From Colletes latitarsis (taxonomy: Eukaryota > Arthropoda > Insecta > Hymenoptera > Colletidae), in NCBI RefSeq assembly GCF_051014445.1, contig NC_135137.1, positions 20,709,501 through 20,773,500 of the forward strand: a stretch of 64,000 nt of DNA. Direction: 5' to 3'. The notes beneath the pieces were generated by a model. That model was not told the origin of the DNA and did no database searches. It was given only the letters and a program-made list of their open reading frames with translations. Every line of letters starts with the position of its first letter. The stretch's first letter is position 1. The translations under genes were made by a program, and so were the position numbers. Below, piece by piece: positions 10,301 through 20,701 of this stretch.

Positions 10301-10462
10301 ACCAGTTTAGCCAGCATATGGACTTCTTTAACGGTTCTCCGTATTCCTTCAAATAGCATGTCATTAGTGTTGTACGCACTGCATCTCATATTATACGCAA
10401 TTAATGTGACTTTTATACATATTATGCAACTGTATTATATCAACAAAGGGTGTACAAACCCG

Positions 10463-10493
<31 letters not shown>

Positions 10494-10823
10494 GTATTAA
10501 AAAAAGGGTAACGTGGAACTTGAAATGATTTTTTAGTTATTTTCTTTGGGTATTAAAGTAGATTTCATTGGATGTAAGAGTAGATGTAATTGGACAGTTA
10601 AGTATTTTTTATTATACTGTTAAAGCAATGTGTTTTAAGGGGAGGAGGTTTAAACACCTCGCCTAACCTAACCTCGTCCGGATCTCGAGGGAAGGAACGC
10701 TGGGCAAATGGAAAATAATCGGTGCAAGTTGAATTTATTTTCGCTTAGTCGCCTTATACGATTAAGCCGTTTATTTCTTAAATTTTACTCTTAATTACAA
10801 TAGATAGAAGAAAATAATTTTCT

Positions 10824-11435
10824 AATTTGTTGATGGAGACTTCGTTAAAAAGTAATTATTAACGTTTAAAGTTCCGTCGGTAAAATGCGCAAGATTTCGG
10901 GGGTACGTCTATTCCACTAAAAATGATTGTAATTGATCCCCGCAACCGCAAATAATTTTTCCAAAACGATTTGAATTGAATTCTTTTTTCCGTCGAACAA
11001 CCGTTTTCACACCTTCTCGAATTTTTTTCTAGAAAGTGGGTAGGATTTCTGGGGTATGTCTATTCACCAAAAATGATTGTAATTTACCCCCACAGCTAAC
11101 AATATTTTTTTCAGAACGATTTGAAATATTTTAATTTCGTCGAAAAATTTCACACCTTCTCGAATTTTTTTCTAGAAAGTGGGTAGGATTTCGAGGGTAT
11201 GTGTCATTACACAATTACCAAAAATGATCGTAATTGACCCCCGCAACCGAAAATAATTTTTCCAAAACGATTTGAATTGAATTTTTTTTTCTCTGTCACC
11301 TAATTAGATTTTCGGTAAGGAATTTTTTTCTCGAAAATGCGTAGGATCTCGGGGGTATGTGTAATGACCAAAAATTATTGTAATTTACCCTCACAACCGA
11401 AAATAATTTTTTTAGAACGATTTGAAAAATTTTTT
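10824..11435. mobile_element. Truncated inverted-repeat-element relative, unit 2 copy
   Basis: As at 3146-3757, with a private C-to-T change at 10937. It ends about 400 bp before the LINE insertion. Confidence 0.75.
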
Positions 11436-11838
11436 ACCTCTTGTTTTATAGTTGTTCCTTCCGATCCATAGGCATATAATTTATGAAAAATCTTTTAAAT
11501 GTTTCATATAAATCTTGGCAAGAATTAAATTTTCTGTAAAAAAAAATTAAATAAATTTGTTCTCTGCCTTCTCTAGAAAAGAAAAAATTAAATGAGATGA
11601 AATCTTATACATTACATGCTTACTTAAATCGCATTGAAAACGAATACCACAAATGTTTCAGAATAATCTGCAAAATGGTCTCACTCGCAAAGGGTTAATT
11701 GAGAAATAAATGTTTGGTAATTGAAAACGGGTAAGCAGGTTATTAACCAGCTGTTTTTTTCGCTAAGACAAATTGAAAACTCGGTTCTAACAAGGAAAAG
11801 TTGGAATGGTACCCGGTTTTGGGTTAGGTTTTACTTTA

Positions 11839-11848
11839 AGATATGTAT
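11839..11848 (+). repeat. Target-site duplication, left copy
   Basis: AGATATGTAT sits immediately before the LINE T run. Every empty unit has this decamer once (for example 4161-4170 in unit 1). The next base is T on both sides, so the duplication could be 11 bp, but the unit length arithmetic (13093 = 7678 + 5405 + 10) fits 10. Confidence 0.93.
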
Positions 11849-11936
11849 TTTTTTTTTTTTTTTTTTTATTTTTTTTATTTGTTGTTTAAAGTCGCATCAA
11901 CCGCTAAGGGTTATTAGCGACTCGGATAATACATTA
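11849..11936 (-). other. LINE 3' UTR, poly(A) tail and 3' hairpins
   Basis: After the ORF2 stop (11937-11939) the minus strand has about 56 nt of 3' UTR and then an A-rich tail. The tail shows as T19 at 11849-11867 followed by A-interrupted T runs to 11880, with AATAAA-type signals inside. At 11890-11922 two mutually exclusive stems are possible: AGTCGC with GCGACT, or CGCTAA with TTAGCG. Such a 3' structure could be what the reverse transcriptase recognises; that role is inferred. Confidence 0.75.
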
Positions 11937-14900
11937 TTAAAGTTTGTTGTACAATTTAGTCATTTTGTGGTACTGTAGTAAATTTTGGGCCGATGTGTTG
12001 TCCTTCAGATTGTCCTTTAAGGTTGGTTTAATGTTGTGCCGTTGCCTGATTGGAATATATTTTCTGCAGTGGATGATGATATGTTCTATTGTAAGGAGGT
12101 CTTTGCACGTTTCGCATATTGGTGGGTCTGCCTTGTGGAGAAGATGTTGATGAGTCAGTTTAGTGTGGCCTATGATGATACGAGATACTATCACTTGATC
12201 TGGTCTGGGTAATTTCCAGGTAATGGATTTTTCGAAAAAATTGTTTTTTATTAATTTTGTACGGGGTTTTGCTAATGCACTCCACTCTTTGTTCCAACTA
12301 TCTTTAATTTTGTCTTTAAGAGTGGAGAGTAACGTTTCCAGATGTGTGCTGTTGTCGTGGTGGTTGGGTGTTGAGTTGGCTGCTTCTTTGGCTGCGCGGT
12401 CCGCTTTTTCGTTGCCAGTTATGCCAATATGGGAAGGAATCCATATTATGGTTATTGAGTTGTTCTTTTGGCTTGATCTGGTGTAGGCTTCTTGGCATTC
12501 TTGAGTGACAGGATCGCTTGTCCATAGCTTCTGTAATGCTGAGATGGCGCTTGTGGAGTCGCAGAAGATTGCAAAATTTGTATTATGGTCGGTTAAGGTT
12601 GATTTGATGGCGTGTTTGATTGCTTGAAGTTCGCATAGAAAGATGGGTGTTTTGTGGTGGAGTTTAACTTTTTCGATTAACTGGTTTCTGACAATTGCGT
12701 ATCCGGATCCGATTGGTGTCTTGGACCCATCTGTGTATATGTGTACGTGGTTTGCGAGTCCTGCTTCTAGTTCTTGAAACATAGCCTTTAGCATGATTGG
12801 ATCAGATTTCTTTTGGCTGTATTTTAGTAGAGAGGTGTTAGTGTTAATTCTTGGAAAAGTCCACGGAGGAATGCTGGGGATAGATCTGATCGATGAGAGC
12901 TGGATTTCCATGCCGAGCTCCTTCAGATAATTACTGATTCTGTAGCAAAGTGGATGGGGTGTTCTTTTCCTTTGATGCAAGTGATTTAGGTTGTTATTTC
13001 TGAATACGTTATGGAAGACTGGGTTCTGTGGGTGGGCGGCAATTCTTACTGCAAATTTAGTACTTAGGTATTTTCTTCTGATTTGTAGTGGAGGTTCTGA
13101 AACTTCATTGAGGATGCCGTTGATCGGGCTAGAGCGGAAGGCGCCCACAGTTATTCTGAGAGCATTGTTGTGTACAGGGTCTAATTTCTTTAATATGTTG
13201 TTGTTGGCTGAGTTGTATATGATTGATCCATAGTCCATTTTTGATCTCACTATTGTCTTATACGTTAGGAGTAAGGTTTTGAGGTCAGCTCCCCAGTTTT
13301 TAGCAGCTATTGTTCTAAGTATGTTAAGTCGATGGTAGCAATCAGTTTTGAGTTTGTTAATATGAGGCGTCCATGTTAGCTGAGAGTCAAATGTTAATCC
13401 TAATATTTTGATAGAAGATGTTTCCTTGATTGTCAGGTTATCGAGAGTTAGTTTTATGTTCGAGTATTGTTTCTTTCTGCTGAAAGTAATTGTTTTTGAC
13501 TTGGTGGAAGAAAATTTGAACCCTGTCGAAAGTGACCATTTCTGCAATTTATCTAGTGCTTCTTGTAGTTGAATCTGGATGGTATGGAGGTTCCTTCCTT
13601 TGCATAATAGGGTTAAGTCGTCGGCAAATAAAAGTCCTTTAACCGGAATTGGTATGTTGTCCAGTATGTCGTTTATAGCGATTAGGAATAGCGAAACACT
13701 TAAGACGGAGCCTTGAGGTACTCCGTTTTCTAGAATTTTTGTGGTGGATAGGACGTTGTTGGCTCTAACTTGGATAGTTCTTATAGATAAGAAGTTGCTG
13801 ATAAAATTAAGGATGTTTCCATAAAGGCCGAAATTCTGGAGAATTCTTAGGATTCGGTTCCTCCAGACCATGTCGTATGCTTTTTCTATATCTAAGCAAA
13901 CGGCTGTTACATATTGGTTGTTAGCAAACGCGTCGCATACATTCGTTTCCAGATTTATTAGGTGGTCGTATGTGGAGTGAAATAGTCGGAAGCCACTTTG
14001 TTGTTTAGCTATGAGATGTCTTGATTCTAAGTACCATCGGAGTCTGTAGTTTATAATTTTTTCCATTAATTTACACATTGTGTTTGTTAAAGCAATCGGT
14101 CGATAGCTGTTGGGGTCTGTTGGAGTTTTGCCTGGTTTCAGGACTGGGATGACGACAGCTTCTCTCCATTTGGTTGGGAAGATGTTGTGGGACCAAATGC
14201 AGTTGAATATTGCTAGCATGTAGTTGAGCGCCTCTTGCGGGAGATGGGTAAGGAAGATGTTGGGTATTCCATCGGGTCCGGGACTGGTATTCGAGCATTT
14301 GTTTAGGAAGTATAGCAGTTCATCAAATTGGATAGGTGAATTTAGGTTGGAGGAGTAAGGTGATTCTTGGTCTATGATTGGAGACTTCGACGCGTTAGAA
14401 TCGGTTTTCTGTTTGTAGTTCTGGAACTGTTTTGAATGGTTGCAGTCACTGGAGTTTTTCTGGAATGTCGTCACCAGGATTTCGGATATTTCGTTTGGGT
14501 CGGTGGAGATAGAGTTGTCTTCCTTATTTAAGGCTGGTATTGAGGAATGTTGGTTAGAACCTTTGATAGCTCTTATCTTTTTCCAAATTGCTGAGGGAGG
14601 AGTATGTGCATTAAGAGTTGAGGTATAGTTTATCCATGATCGTCTTTTGCTGTCCTTTGTGATCTTACGGGATATGGCACGGTATTTTTTGAAGTTGATA
14701 AGGTTTTCTGCGGTTTTTTGTTTTTTGTACCGGTTGAAAGCGTGTTTGCAGTCTTTCACAGCTTGTGGGCATTTTTCATTCCACCATGGATTATATTTGG
14801 CGTTGGCGTTGGTTTTGTTTTTTGTCTTCGGGATGGCTGCACTGGCTGCTGCGATGATGACTTCTGAGAGGTGTTCGAGTGCTGGGTTTAGGTTTGTTGG

Positions 14901-15662
14901 ATTTATTTCTATGAGCAGGGAGGATGAGTCCGATATGACTTTCCGAAACATATCCCAGTCAGCTTTCTGGAATTTCCATCTGGGGGCTTTATTTGTTTCA
15001 GTGATTCGGTTTAGTTTGCATGTCACCTTAATAGGGAAGTGGTCGCTGTCGTATAGGTCTTGTACTGTGTTCCATGTAATGTCTTGAGTGATTGTTGGAC
15101 TGCATAGGGATAGGTCAATTGCACTGAACCGACCGGATGCCGAACAGAAGTGAGTGGGTTCGTTAGTGTTTAGTAAGCAGAGATTTGTTGAGTTTATTAT
15201 TTTTTCAATGGAATTTCCTCGCGAATCGGTTTTATGTGATCCCCAGAGGGTATTGTGGCTATTAAAGTCGCCAAGTATAATGAAGGGTTTTGGAATTTGG
15301 TTTATTAGTTGAGTGAGTTCGGATTCATCTAAGTGTTGACTGTTCGGTAGGTATATATTGCATATGTACAGATCTTTAGGGCATGTTACTTTAGTGATGA
15401 TAACTTCTAGATTGGATGTCACTGTTATTTCTTGACTGTGGATGTTATTTCTGACAAAGATGGCGACTCCTCCGCTTGCGTGTGCAGTGTTGCGATTTTT
15501 GAAATAGGTTTTATAGTTTTTGATTTTACCTGAATTGTGATTTTTGAAGTTGGTTTCTTGTAGACAGATTATTTGTGGCTGAAATTCTTCGACTAGTAGT
15601 TGGAGGTGCTCGAGTCGGCTGTAGAAACCATTCAAGTTCCATTGGATAATTTGTAGTGGCAT
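11937..15662 (-). CDS. LINE ORF2 polyprotein: AP endonuclease, reverse transcriptase, RNase H
   Basis: This 1,241-residue enzyme nicks target DNA and copies the LINE RNA in place (target-primed reverse transcription). The N-terminal endonuclease has QWNLNG (7-12), LQETNF with Glu36, LGDFN (130-134) and SDH (206-208). The reverse transcriptase has SPGPDG (460-465), LDIEKAYD with the first Asp (from 590), GVPQGSVLS (647-655) and FADD (679-682, the catalytic Asp pair). RNase H has YTDGS (Asp978), Glu1011, Asp1035, the SHIGITGNEKAD stretch and Asp1088, so all four acidic residues are present. A C-terminal zinc motif C-X2-C-X7-H-X4-C spans 1183-1199. The ATG at 15660-15662 begins directly before the endonuclease, 25 bp after the ORF1 stop, so translation probably depends on reinitiation. 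There are no internal stops or frameshifts, and the enzyme looks functional. Confidence 0.95.
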   Translation of the reverse strand: MPLQIIQWNLNGFYSRLEHLQLLVEEFQPQIICLQETNFKNHNSGKIKNYKTYFKNRNTAHASGGVAIFVRNNIHSQEITVTSNLEVIITKVTCPKDLYICNIYLPNSQHLDESELTQLINQIPKPFIILGDFNSHNTLWGSHKTDSRGNSIEKIINSTNLCLLNTNEPTHFCSASGRFSAIDLSLCSPTITQDITWNTVQDLYDSDHFPIKVTCKLNRITETNKAPRWKFQKADWDMFRKVISDSSSLLIEINPTNLNPALEHLSEVIIAAASAAIPKTKNKTNANAKYNPWWNEKCPQAVKDCKHAFNRYKKQKTAENLINFKKYRAISRKITKDSKRRSWINYTSTLNAHTPPSAIWKKIRAIKGSNQHSSIPALNKEDNSISTDPNEISEILVTTFQKNSSDCNHSKQFQNYKQKTDSNASKSPIIDQESPYSSNLNSPIQFDELLYFLNKCSNTSPGPDGIPNIFLTHLPQEALNYMLAIFNCIWSHNIFPTKWREAVVIPVLKPGKTPTDPNSYRPIALTNTMCKLMEKIINYRLRWYLESRHLIAKQQSGFRLFHSTYDHLINLETNVCDAFANNQYVTAVCLDIEKAYDMVWRNRILRILQNFGLYGNILNFISNFLSIRTIQVRANNVLSTTKILENGVPQGSVLSVSLFLIAINDILDNIPIPVKGLLFADDLTLLCKGRNLHTIQIQLQEALDKLQKWSLSTGFKFSSTKSKTITFSRKKQYSNIKLTLDNLTIKETSSIKILGLTFDSQLTWTPHINKLKTDCYHRLNILRTIAAKNWGADLKTLLLTYKTIVRSKMDYGSIIYNSANNNILKKLDPVHNNALRITVGAFRSSPINGILNEVSEPPLQIRRKYLSTKFAVRIAAHPQNPVFHNVFRNNNLNHLHQRKRTPHPLCYRISNYLKELGMEIQLSSIRSIPSIPPWTFPRINTNTSLLKYSQKKSDPIMLKAMFQELEAGLANHVHIYTDGSKTPIGSGYAIVRNQLIEKVKLHHKTPIFLCELQAIKHAIKSTLTDHNTNFAIFCDSTSAISALQKLWTSDPVTQECQEAYTRSSQKNNSITIIWIPSHIGITGNEKADRAAKEAANSTPNHHDNSTHLETLLSTLKDKIKDSWNKEWSALAKPRTKLIKNNFFEKSITWKLPRPDQVIVSRIIIGHTKLTHQHLLHKADPPICETCKDLLTIEHIIIHCRKYIPIRQRHNIKPTLKDNLKDNTSAQNLLQYHKMTKLYNKL

Positions 15663-15687
15663 GAAAAACCTGGTTGGTAACTTGGGT

Positions 15688-17097
15688 TTATAGGGGTTTT
15701 GGATCTAGGGAGGATGGGTTCCCCTCTTTCGAGAGGATGGTTTGTAGTGAGATTGTTGTTGCGACTTCTGTTTCTAGTTTTTTAATTAATCGGTGTAGTC
15801 TGTTTTTCATTCTTTGGTCTTGTATTAGGGGGTAGATTAGGAGAAGCATGTGTACTAATGCTTTCACGTCAGAAGTGTAGTCGATCGCGATAATGTTTGG
15901 GTTTTCTGTGCCGATAGCATTTTCCAGGAAACTTTTCAATTGGGAATAGTTAAGGATAAAATGGTTAGAGGGGTCGTCCAGAGCTATTTTTGCTGGTTTT
16001 AGGATGTCGTCAATTTGTTCGATAATTCTTGATAGTGATTGGCTACGTTTAGGTTTCTTTTTTATAGTGGTGGAAGCAGGTTTTTCGTTTGGATTAGAGT
16101 CATTAGCACATGGTTTTGCGGGTGTTGAGATGGGCTTGTTTGTTGGCTGTTGGTCTTCTTCTGAGGTGTCTGATAGTGGTCTCTTTTTTATTTGAACTTG
16201 AGAGTTCACAATGGCAAGTATTGGGTTGTTGTCTGCGCTGGAGTTAGCCGTAGGGGGGTTGGCTGGAATATTACCATTGGGATCTTTCCCTGTCTCGTTG
16301 GTTTCGGTTGTGGTTGGGTTTTCGTTTGTGAGGTCTCTGTTATGCTGTGAGTTGTTGAAGCTTGTCGTTGATTCCATTTCGTTTAGTGTTAGATTATTTC
16401 TCATTTCCTTGTTGCCTGTTGGGTTTGATGTTGGTGTCACGGTTTGAAAATTGCATTGGTTTGCGATGTGACCTTCTTGTTTGCACAAAAAACAGGTAAC
16501 TTTGTCGGTGGAAACAAAAATTCTGTATTGTGTGTCGTCGTACGTGATTAGGAACGATTCGGGGAGTTTGTGGATATCGTCTGGGTTTATATAAATTTGT
16601 CTCCTGAAGCTCATTATGTGGGAGAGACCGGGGTCTTGTAGTCCCGCTCTAAGGAAGGATAGTTTCGAAGTCAGTTTGATGTTCTGGTTTGTTAGTACTT
16701 TTTCGATGTAGTCATGTGGTATGGTAGGAGAAACATTGGACAGAATAATTCGTTGTGATGGATTTATTAAGGGTCTGATTGGGGTGAATGTGTTGTTGAT
16801 GGGCAGTGATTTGAAATTGGTGACGAGGTCTTTTGTTGTTGTTTTACTATCGAGGAAAACACAGATTCTATTGTTCGATATGCGGGAGATAAATCGTATG
16901 GAGTTGGGTCCAGTGATTTTTGCTACAGCTTGTGCATATTCTTTAATAGTAACTCCGTCTATGACGTCGATTATTACTGCCTGTTCCTTGGTTGGAAAAG
17001 CGCTGCTTACCGTGGCTGATGCGTACGATTTTGTAGGCTGAACTGTTGTATTGGTTTGAATGTGATTCGTTGTATTGCCAAATTCCATGGCTTCCAT
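15688..17097 (-). CDS. LINE ORF1 protein (gag-like, zinc knuckle)
   Basis: This is predicted to bind the element's RNA and form the ribonucleoprotein used in retrotransposition. I start it at the first in-frame ATG (17095-17097), giving 469 residues. The open frame continues upstream to a GTG at 17169 and a stop at 17173-17175, but GTG is an unlikely start in an animal. Residues ~70-180 look like a folded RNA-binding region with two short hydrophobic strands (NRICVFLDS and RIILSNVSP) that recall RRM strands. A single CCHC knuckle follows at residues 202-215 (C-X2-C-X4-H-X4-C). The C-terminal half is rich in N, T, P and S with basic patches and ends in a more ordered segment. The classical I element has several knuckles, so the single one is a small difference. 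A second ATG lies three codons downstream. Confidence 0.85.
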   Translation of the reverse strand: MEAMEFGNTTNHIQTNTTVQPTKSYASATVSSAFPTKEQAVIIDVIDGVTIKEYAQAVAKITGPNSIRFISRISNNRICVFLDSKTTTKDLVTNFKSLPINNTFTPIRPLINPSQRIILSNVSPTIPHDYIEKVLTNQNIKLTSKLSFLRAGLQDPGLSHIMSFRRQIYINPDDIHKLPESFLITYDDTQYRIFVSTDKVTCFLCKQEGHIANQCNFQTVTPTSNPTGNKEMRNNLTLNEMESTTSFNNSQHNRDLTNENPTTTETNETGKDPNGNIPANPPTANSSADNNPILAIVNSQVQIKKRPLSDTSEEDQQPTNKPISTPAKPCANDSNPNEKPASTTIKKKPKRSQSLSRIIEQIDDILKPAKIALDDPSNHFILNYSQLKSFLENAIGTENPNIIAIDYTSDVKALVHMLLLIYPLIQDQRMKNRLHRLIKKLETEVATTISLQTILSKEGNPSSLDPKPL

Positions 17098-17253
17098 GGC
17101 GGGTCTTCTGTATTTAGAAGACTCACCGATAGCACTGACGTTGTTGTGTGGAGATCCGCGCACCGACACGGCTCAGTAGACTGAATTATACACACAGAAA
17201 CTCGCGAGCGATTGTCAACACGTCCGATCGGTTTGACTGCCCGAGAGCGAATG
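17098..17253 (-). promoter_or_regulatory. LINE 5' UTR with internal promoter (Inr and DPE)
   Basis: The element begins CATTCGC on the minus strand. With the preceding T of the target duplication this reads TCATTC, which fits the insect initiator TCAKTY with A+1 at 17252. The pentamer GGACG lies at +28 to +32 (17225 down to 17221) and fits the downstream promoter element RGWYV at its canonical spacing. Insect Jockey, I and F elements are known to carry such TATA-less internal promoters at their first bases. I saw no TATA box in the flank. Confidence 0.7.
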
Positions 17254-17263
17254 AGATATGTAT
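17254..17263 (+). repeat. Target-site duplication, right copy
   Basis: An identical AGATATGTAT directly follows the LINE 5' end, and the normal unit sequence continues from it. There are no mismatches between the two copies, which is consistent with a young insertion. Confidence 0.93.
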
Positions 17264-17321
17264 TATTAAAGTTATTACAGGTACTATTTTCAGAAATAGA
17301 ACTATATTCTATTCACCACTA

Positions 17322-17418
17322 ATCACCGTGGCCGTGAGTGATAAGGTGTTTGCCTGCAAGTTCGAGCTTCTTCTTTTGCTCTGCAGATTCGAACCCTGGT
17401 AGAACAAATCTTTTTTTT
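17322..17418 (+). pseudogene. tRNA-like sequence, unit 2 copy (58 bp from the LINE)
   Basis: It has the same boxes and T8 run as at 4229. The LINE target duplication ends at 17263, so the LINE inserted just upstream of this Pol III-like sequence, with its 5' end facing it. Confidence 0.45.
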
Positions 17419-19470
17419 ATTTTTTCAATCATATTTTCGTACAATCGTACATAACATGTTACATTATATTTTTGTATGCCCTTCGAATATTTCTTTTTTA
17501 AAGTTGAATTTAACCAAAATTACATTTACAACATAATATGTTATTTTCAATGTACGAAGTACATGAATCTGGATGGTACTTTTCGTAAAAACAGTCAAAA
17601 CATAAAAATTTCAAGCACCACGTGCATCTAACGAAAGTTCTGTTTTAAAAGAAATTACAAAATTTTCTATTTAATGATGATGATGGAATGGAATGACCGC
17701 TTCATTTACATTGATAAAATGTGAACGATTTTCGGATAGTCGTACCTCGTACTTTTTACCTTATACTTGAGGTAAAAAGGGGTATAACCGGGTAAAACAG
17801 TTTTATGACATTACCTGCTAACTCATGTTACTGTTCTGATGAAAATGAAACGCTATGTTTTGTATTCGACTATGTCCTTTTAAAATTTTTAATCCAACCC
17901 ATACTTTGTATTAAACTGGCAAACGGGATCACTTTTCTTTTGTGGTTTAAACGGTTTGATGGTGCACATTATGCAAAGTTAAGCCAAATCAAACATATAA
18001 TATATTCAGTTCGTCATAACAAATTGATAATTATACGGTTATCTAAAAACATATCGAGGAAAATCATTATTAATTAATTTCTGCAACTATTAATTCTACT
18101 ACTAAGTTTTGTTTATGTTACAAAAATAAGATAATAACTCTTCTTATTGAAAAATCCCACAGCGTGCACGATACTGGCAAAGAGTGGATTCTCATTTTAA
18201 TTTATTAATTTTCAATCTTAAACTATTGATTTTGAAAAATCGTATTAATAATATACATATGTTACGCTCACATATAAGAATAATAATAAGAAAAAAATTT
18301 CTTTTTTTTGTCAATAATTAAAATATGATATGATATGGTTTTAAAACCCATTTATTTTCGTAAAATAAATTTTACAAAATTTCTTTTTCAAACTACTTAC
18401 GTACTTTGCTGATGTGCGCCTACATCGTCATGTGCGTCGGAAAGTAAAAATGCCTGGGCAGTCAGTCGAGAATCTCGACTCGAGATTCCAAATCGTATGC
18501 CGTTGACGGGAGGTCGGATTTCAGTTGTTAAGAGCGAGAAGGCAAATGTGAGCCTTTCTCTCTCGACTCTCACGAGGCGGTCCGAAATTACTTCGGGCAG
18601 CGTCAGTTTGCCTTTGTCGACTTTCCGAAACATTACGAGCTCACGTACGCGCGAGAGAGCACACTATGCACACACTTCGGTGCACTTCTGGCACCTCTGA
18701 TTTCAGACACTTCCTCTAAACCAATGAAAAAACTTTTCGAACAAAAGTTACACAGAAATGACAACACTTGACAAGAAATTGCAATAGTAGAAATTAGCAA
18801 AACAGTTTTTATTCAACAAGAAATCAAGGTCGTTTCAATTTTTTTTTAACAAAAATATATAATTTTTGTCTATCGATTTGTTTGTTGTATCTTTGTATTC
18901 TCTTTAAAAAAAAAGTGTAAGAGGTCTTAGGTCGAAAATTGACTGGAATTCTTTAGAAGCTATGATTTTTGTTCCGAATTCCCATTCACGCGACACACTG
19001 TCTCCGCTCCGCCGCCCCCGGAGGAGGATTAAACTTCATTAAATAAACGAAAAAATACAGTTTGAAACCCTCCTATAACACGGTAGATCGGTTCCTATAA
19101 AATGCCGTGTTGTCTGAAACCGTGTTATATGAGACCTAACCCAGAGCCAGTTCACTCGAAAAGGGAGGGGAGTTATGGTCCGAAAACTTATTAAAAACGA
19201 ATATTTTTTTTTAATTCAATGACAGAATTTACCACACAGTATTTGTTTAAATAAGTAATATATTTAACATAACAGGAAATAATTAAATAAATATGAATGA
19301 GCGCAAGCAGGCTGTTGCAGCTCGTAATGCAAATCGAAACGTAACATACGAGAAACGTTGCGAGAAGGCGTCCCCAAGACGAAAGAAACAAAACGACCTA
19401 TTTTATATTATAAACACATATAGATCGCTTTCTCACATTCTACATAAGCAATTTAATTTTTCTATGTATA

Positions 19471-20701
19471 CAGGGTGTTCGACCACCCCTGGGAAAAATT
19501 TTAATGGGAGATTCTAGAGGCCAAAATAAGACGAAAATCAAGAATACCAATTTGTTGATGGAGGCTTCGTTAAAAAGTTATTAACAATTAAATTAAAAAA
19601 TTTCAAATCGTTTTGGAAAAATTATTTTCGGTTGCCAATTCGGGGGTCAATTACAATCATTTTTTATGAATACACATATCCCCGACAATCCTACCCTCTT
19701 TCGAGAAAAAAATTCGGGTAGGTGGTGAAATTTCTCTTCTTGGCGAAAAAAAGAATTTTTCAAATCGTTCTAAAAATATTATTTCCGATTGCAAGGGTCG
19801 ATTATAATCATTTTTTATGAATAGATATACCCCGGAAATCCTACCCAGTTTGGAGAAAAAAATTCGAGAAGGTGTGAAATTTTTCAACAAAATTAAAAAA
19901 TTTTAAATCGTTCTAAAAAAATTATTTCTGATTGCAGGGACCAATTATAATAATTTTTGGTCGATAGACATACCCTCGAAATCGTAACCATTTTCGAGAA
20001 AAAAATTCCTTACCGAAAATATAATTTCAGGCGAAAAATGCTTCCCGTAAATTTTATGTTTGAATCTTTAAAACACCATAACTTCCGAACGGATTGGACG
20101 ATTTTAATGTTAAGAAAGCCAAACGCCGCGTATTTTAGTGTAGAATATGTAACAATTATAAAAATATTGGAAAGGTTGTTCCTTGGCCCCGTAATGTTAG
20201 AAAACCCCCATAAAAATGGTCCAATTTTCAACTTATATAGCCATAACTCCTATAATAGTGAATATATTTCAATGAAACTTTTTTCTCAAGTAGAGCCCAT
20301 AGGTACCTGCAAAAAAGTATTAAACAACTTTTCTGTAGGACGTCAAGCGAAATTATTAAAAATCAAAAACGAATTTTTAAGAAAAATCAACAGGGGATAG
20401 GTAGGTAGGTAGGTAGGTAGGTAGGTAGGTGCCTAAATTTTTCGGCGAAATTGAAAAGTTTCAAATCGTTCTGGAAAAATTATTTTCGGTTGCGGAGGTA
20501 AATTATAATCATTTTCGGTGAATAGACATACTCCCGAAATCTTACCCACTTTCGAGAAAAAATTCAGTATTGGCGGAACTTTAAACGTTAATAACTTTTT
20601 AACGAAGCCACCATCAACAAATTGGTATTCTTGATTTTCGTCTTATTTTGGCCTCTAGAATCTCCCATTAATATTTTTCCCAAGGGTGGCCGAACACCCT
20701 G
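19471..20701. mobile_element. Terminal-inverted-repeat element, unit 2 copy
   Basis: Same element as at 6378-7608, with the private T at 19699 in the first sub-repeat. It lies about 2.2 kb beyond the LINE 5' end and is not disturbed by it. Confidence 0.85.

Larger units (their letters stand above)
11849..17253 (-). mobile_element. Full-length non-LTR retrotransposon (LINE), I-clade-like, intact
   Basis: Reading the minus strand from 17253 there is a 156-nt 5' UTR, ORF1, a 25-bp gap, ORF2, a short 3' UTR and an A-rich tail that appears as a T run on the plus strand at 11849-11880. The element interrupts only unit 2. The 10-bp sequence AGATATGTAT is present on both sides and once in every empty unit, which fixes the ends. 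ORF2 has AP endonuclease, reverse transcriptase and RNase H in that order. Of the insect LINE groups this fits the I clade better than Jockey, which lacks RNase H. R1-type elements are less likely given the non-rDNA site and poly(A) tail. Intact frames, identical target duplications and presence in one of eight units suggest a recent insertion. Clade assignment is inference and no tree was built. Confidence 0.95.

Noticed and set aside
14071..15087. Overlapping open frames of 75-146 codons within the LINE on both strands (also at 11944-13233 and 16004-17041)
   Set aside because: They lie in other frames of ORF1 or ORF2, show no domains, and reflect the skewed codon composition of the real genes.
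17098..17169. ORF1 extended upstream to a GTG start (493 residues)
   Set aside because: GTG is not a normal start codon for an animal mRNA. The first in-frame ATG at 17095-17097 follows an upstream stop and is preferred.
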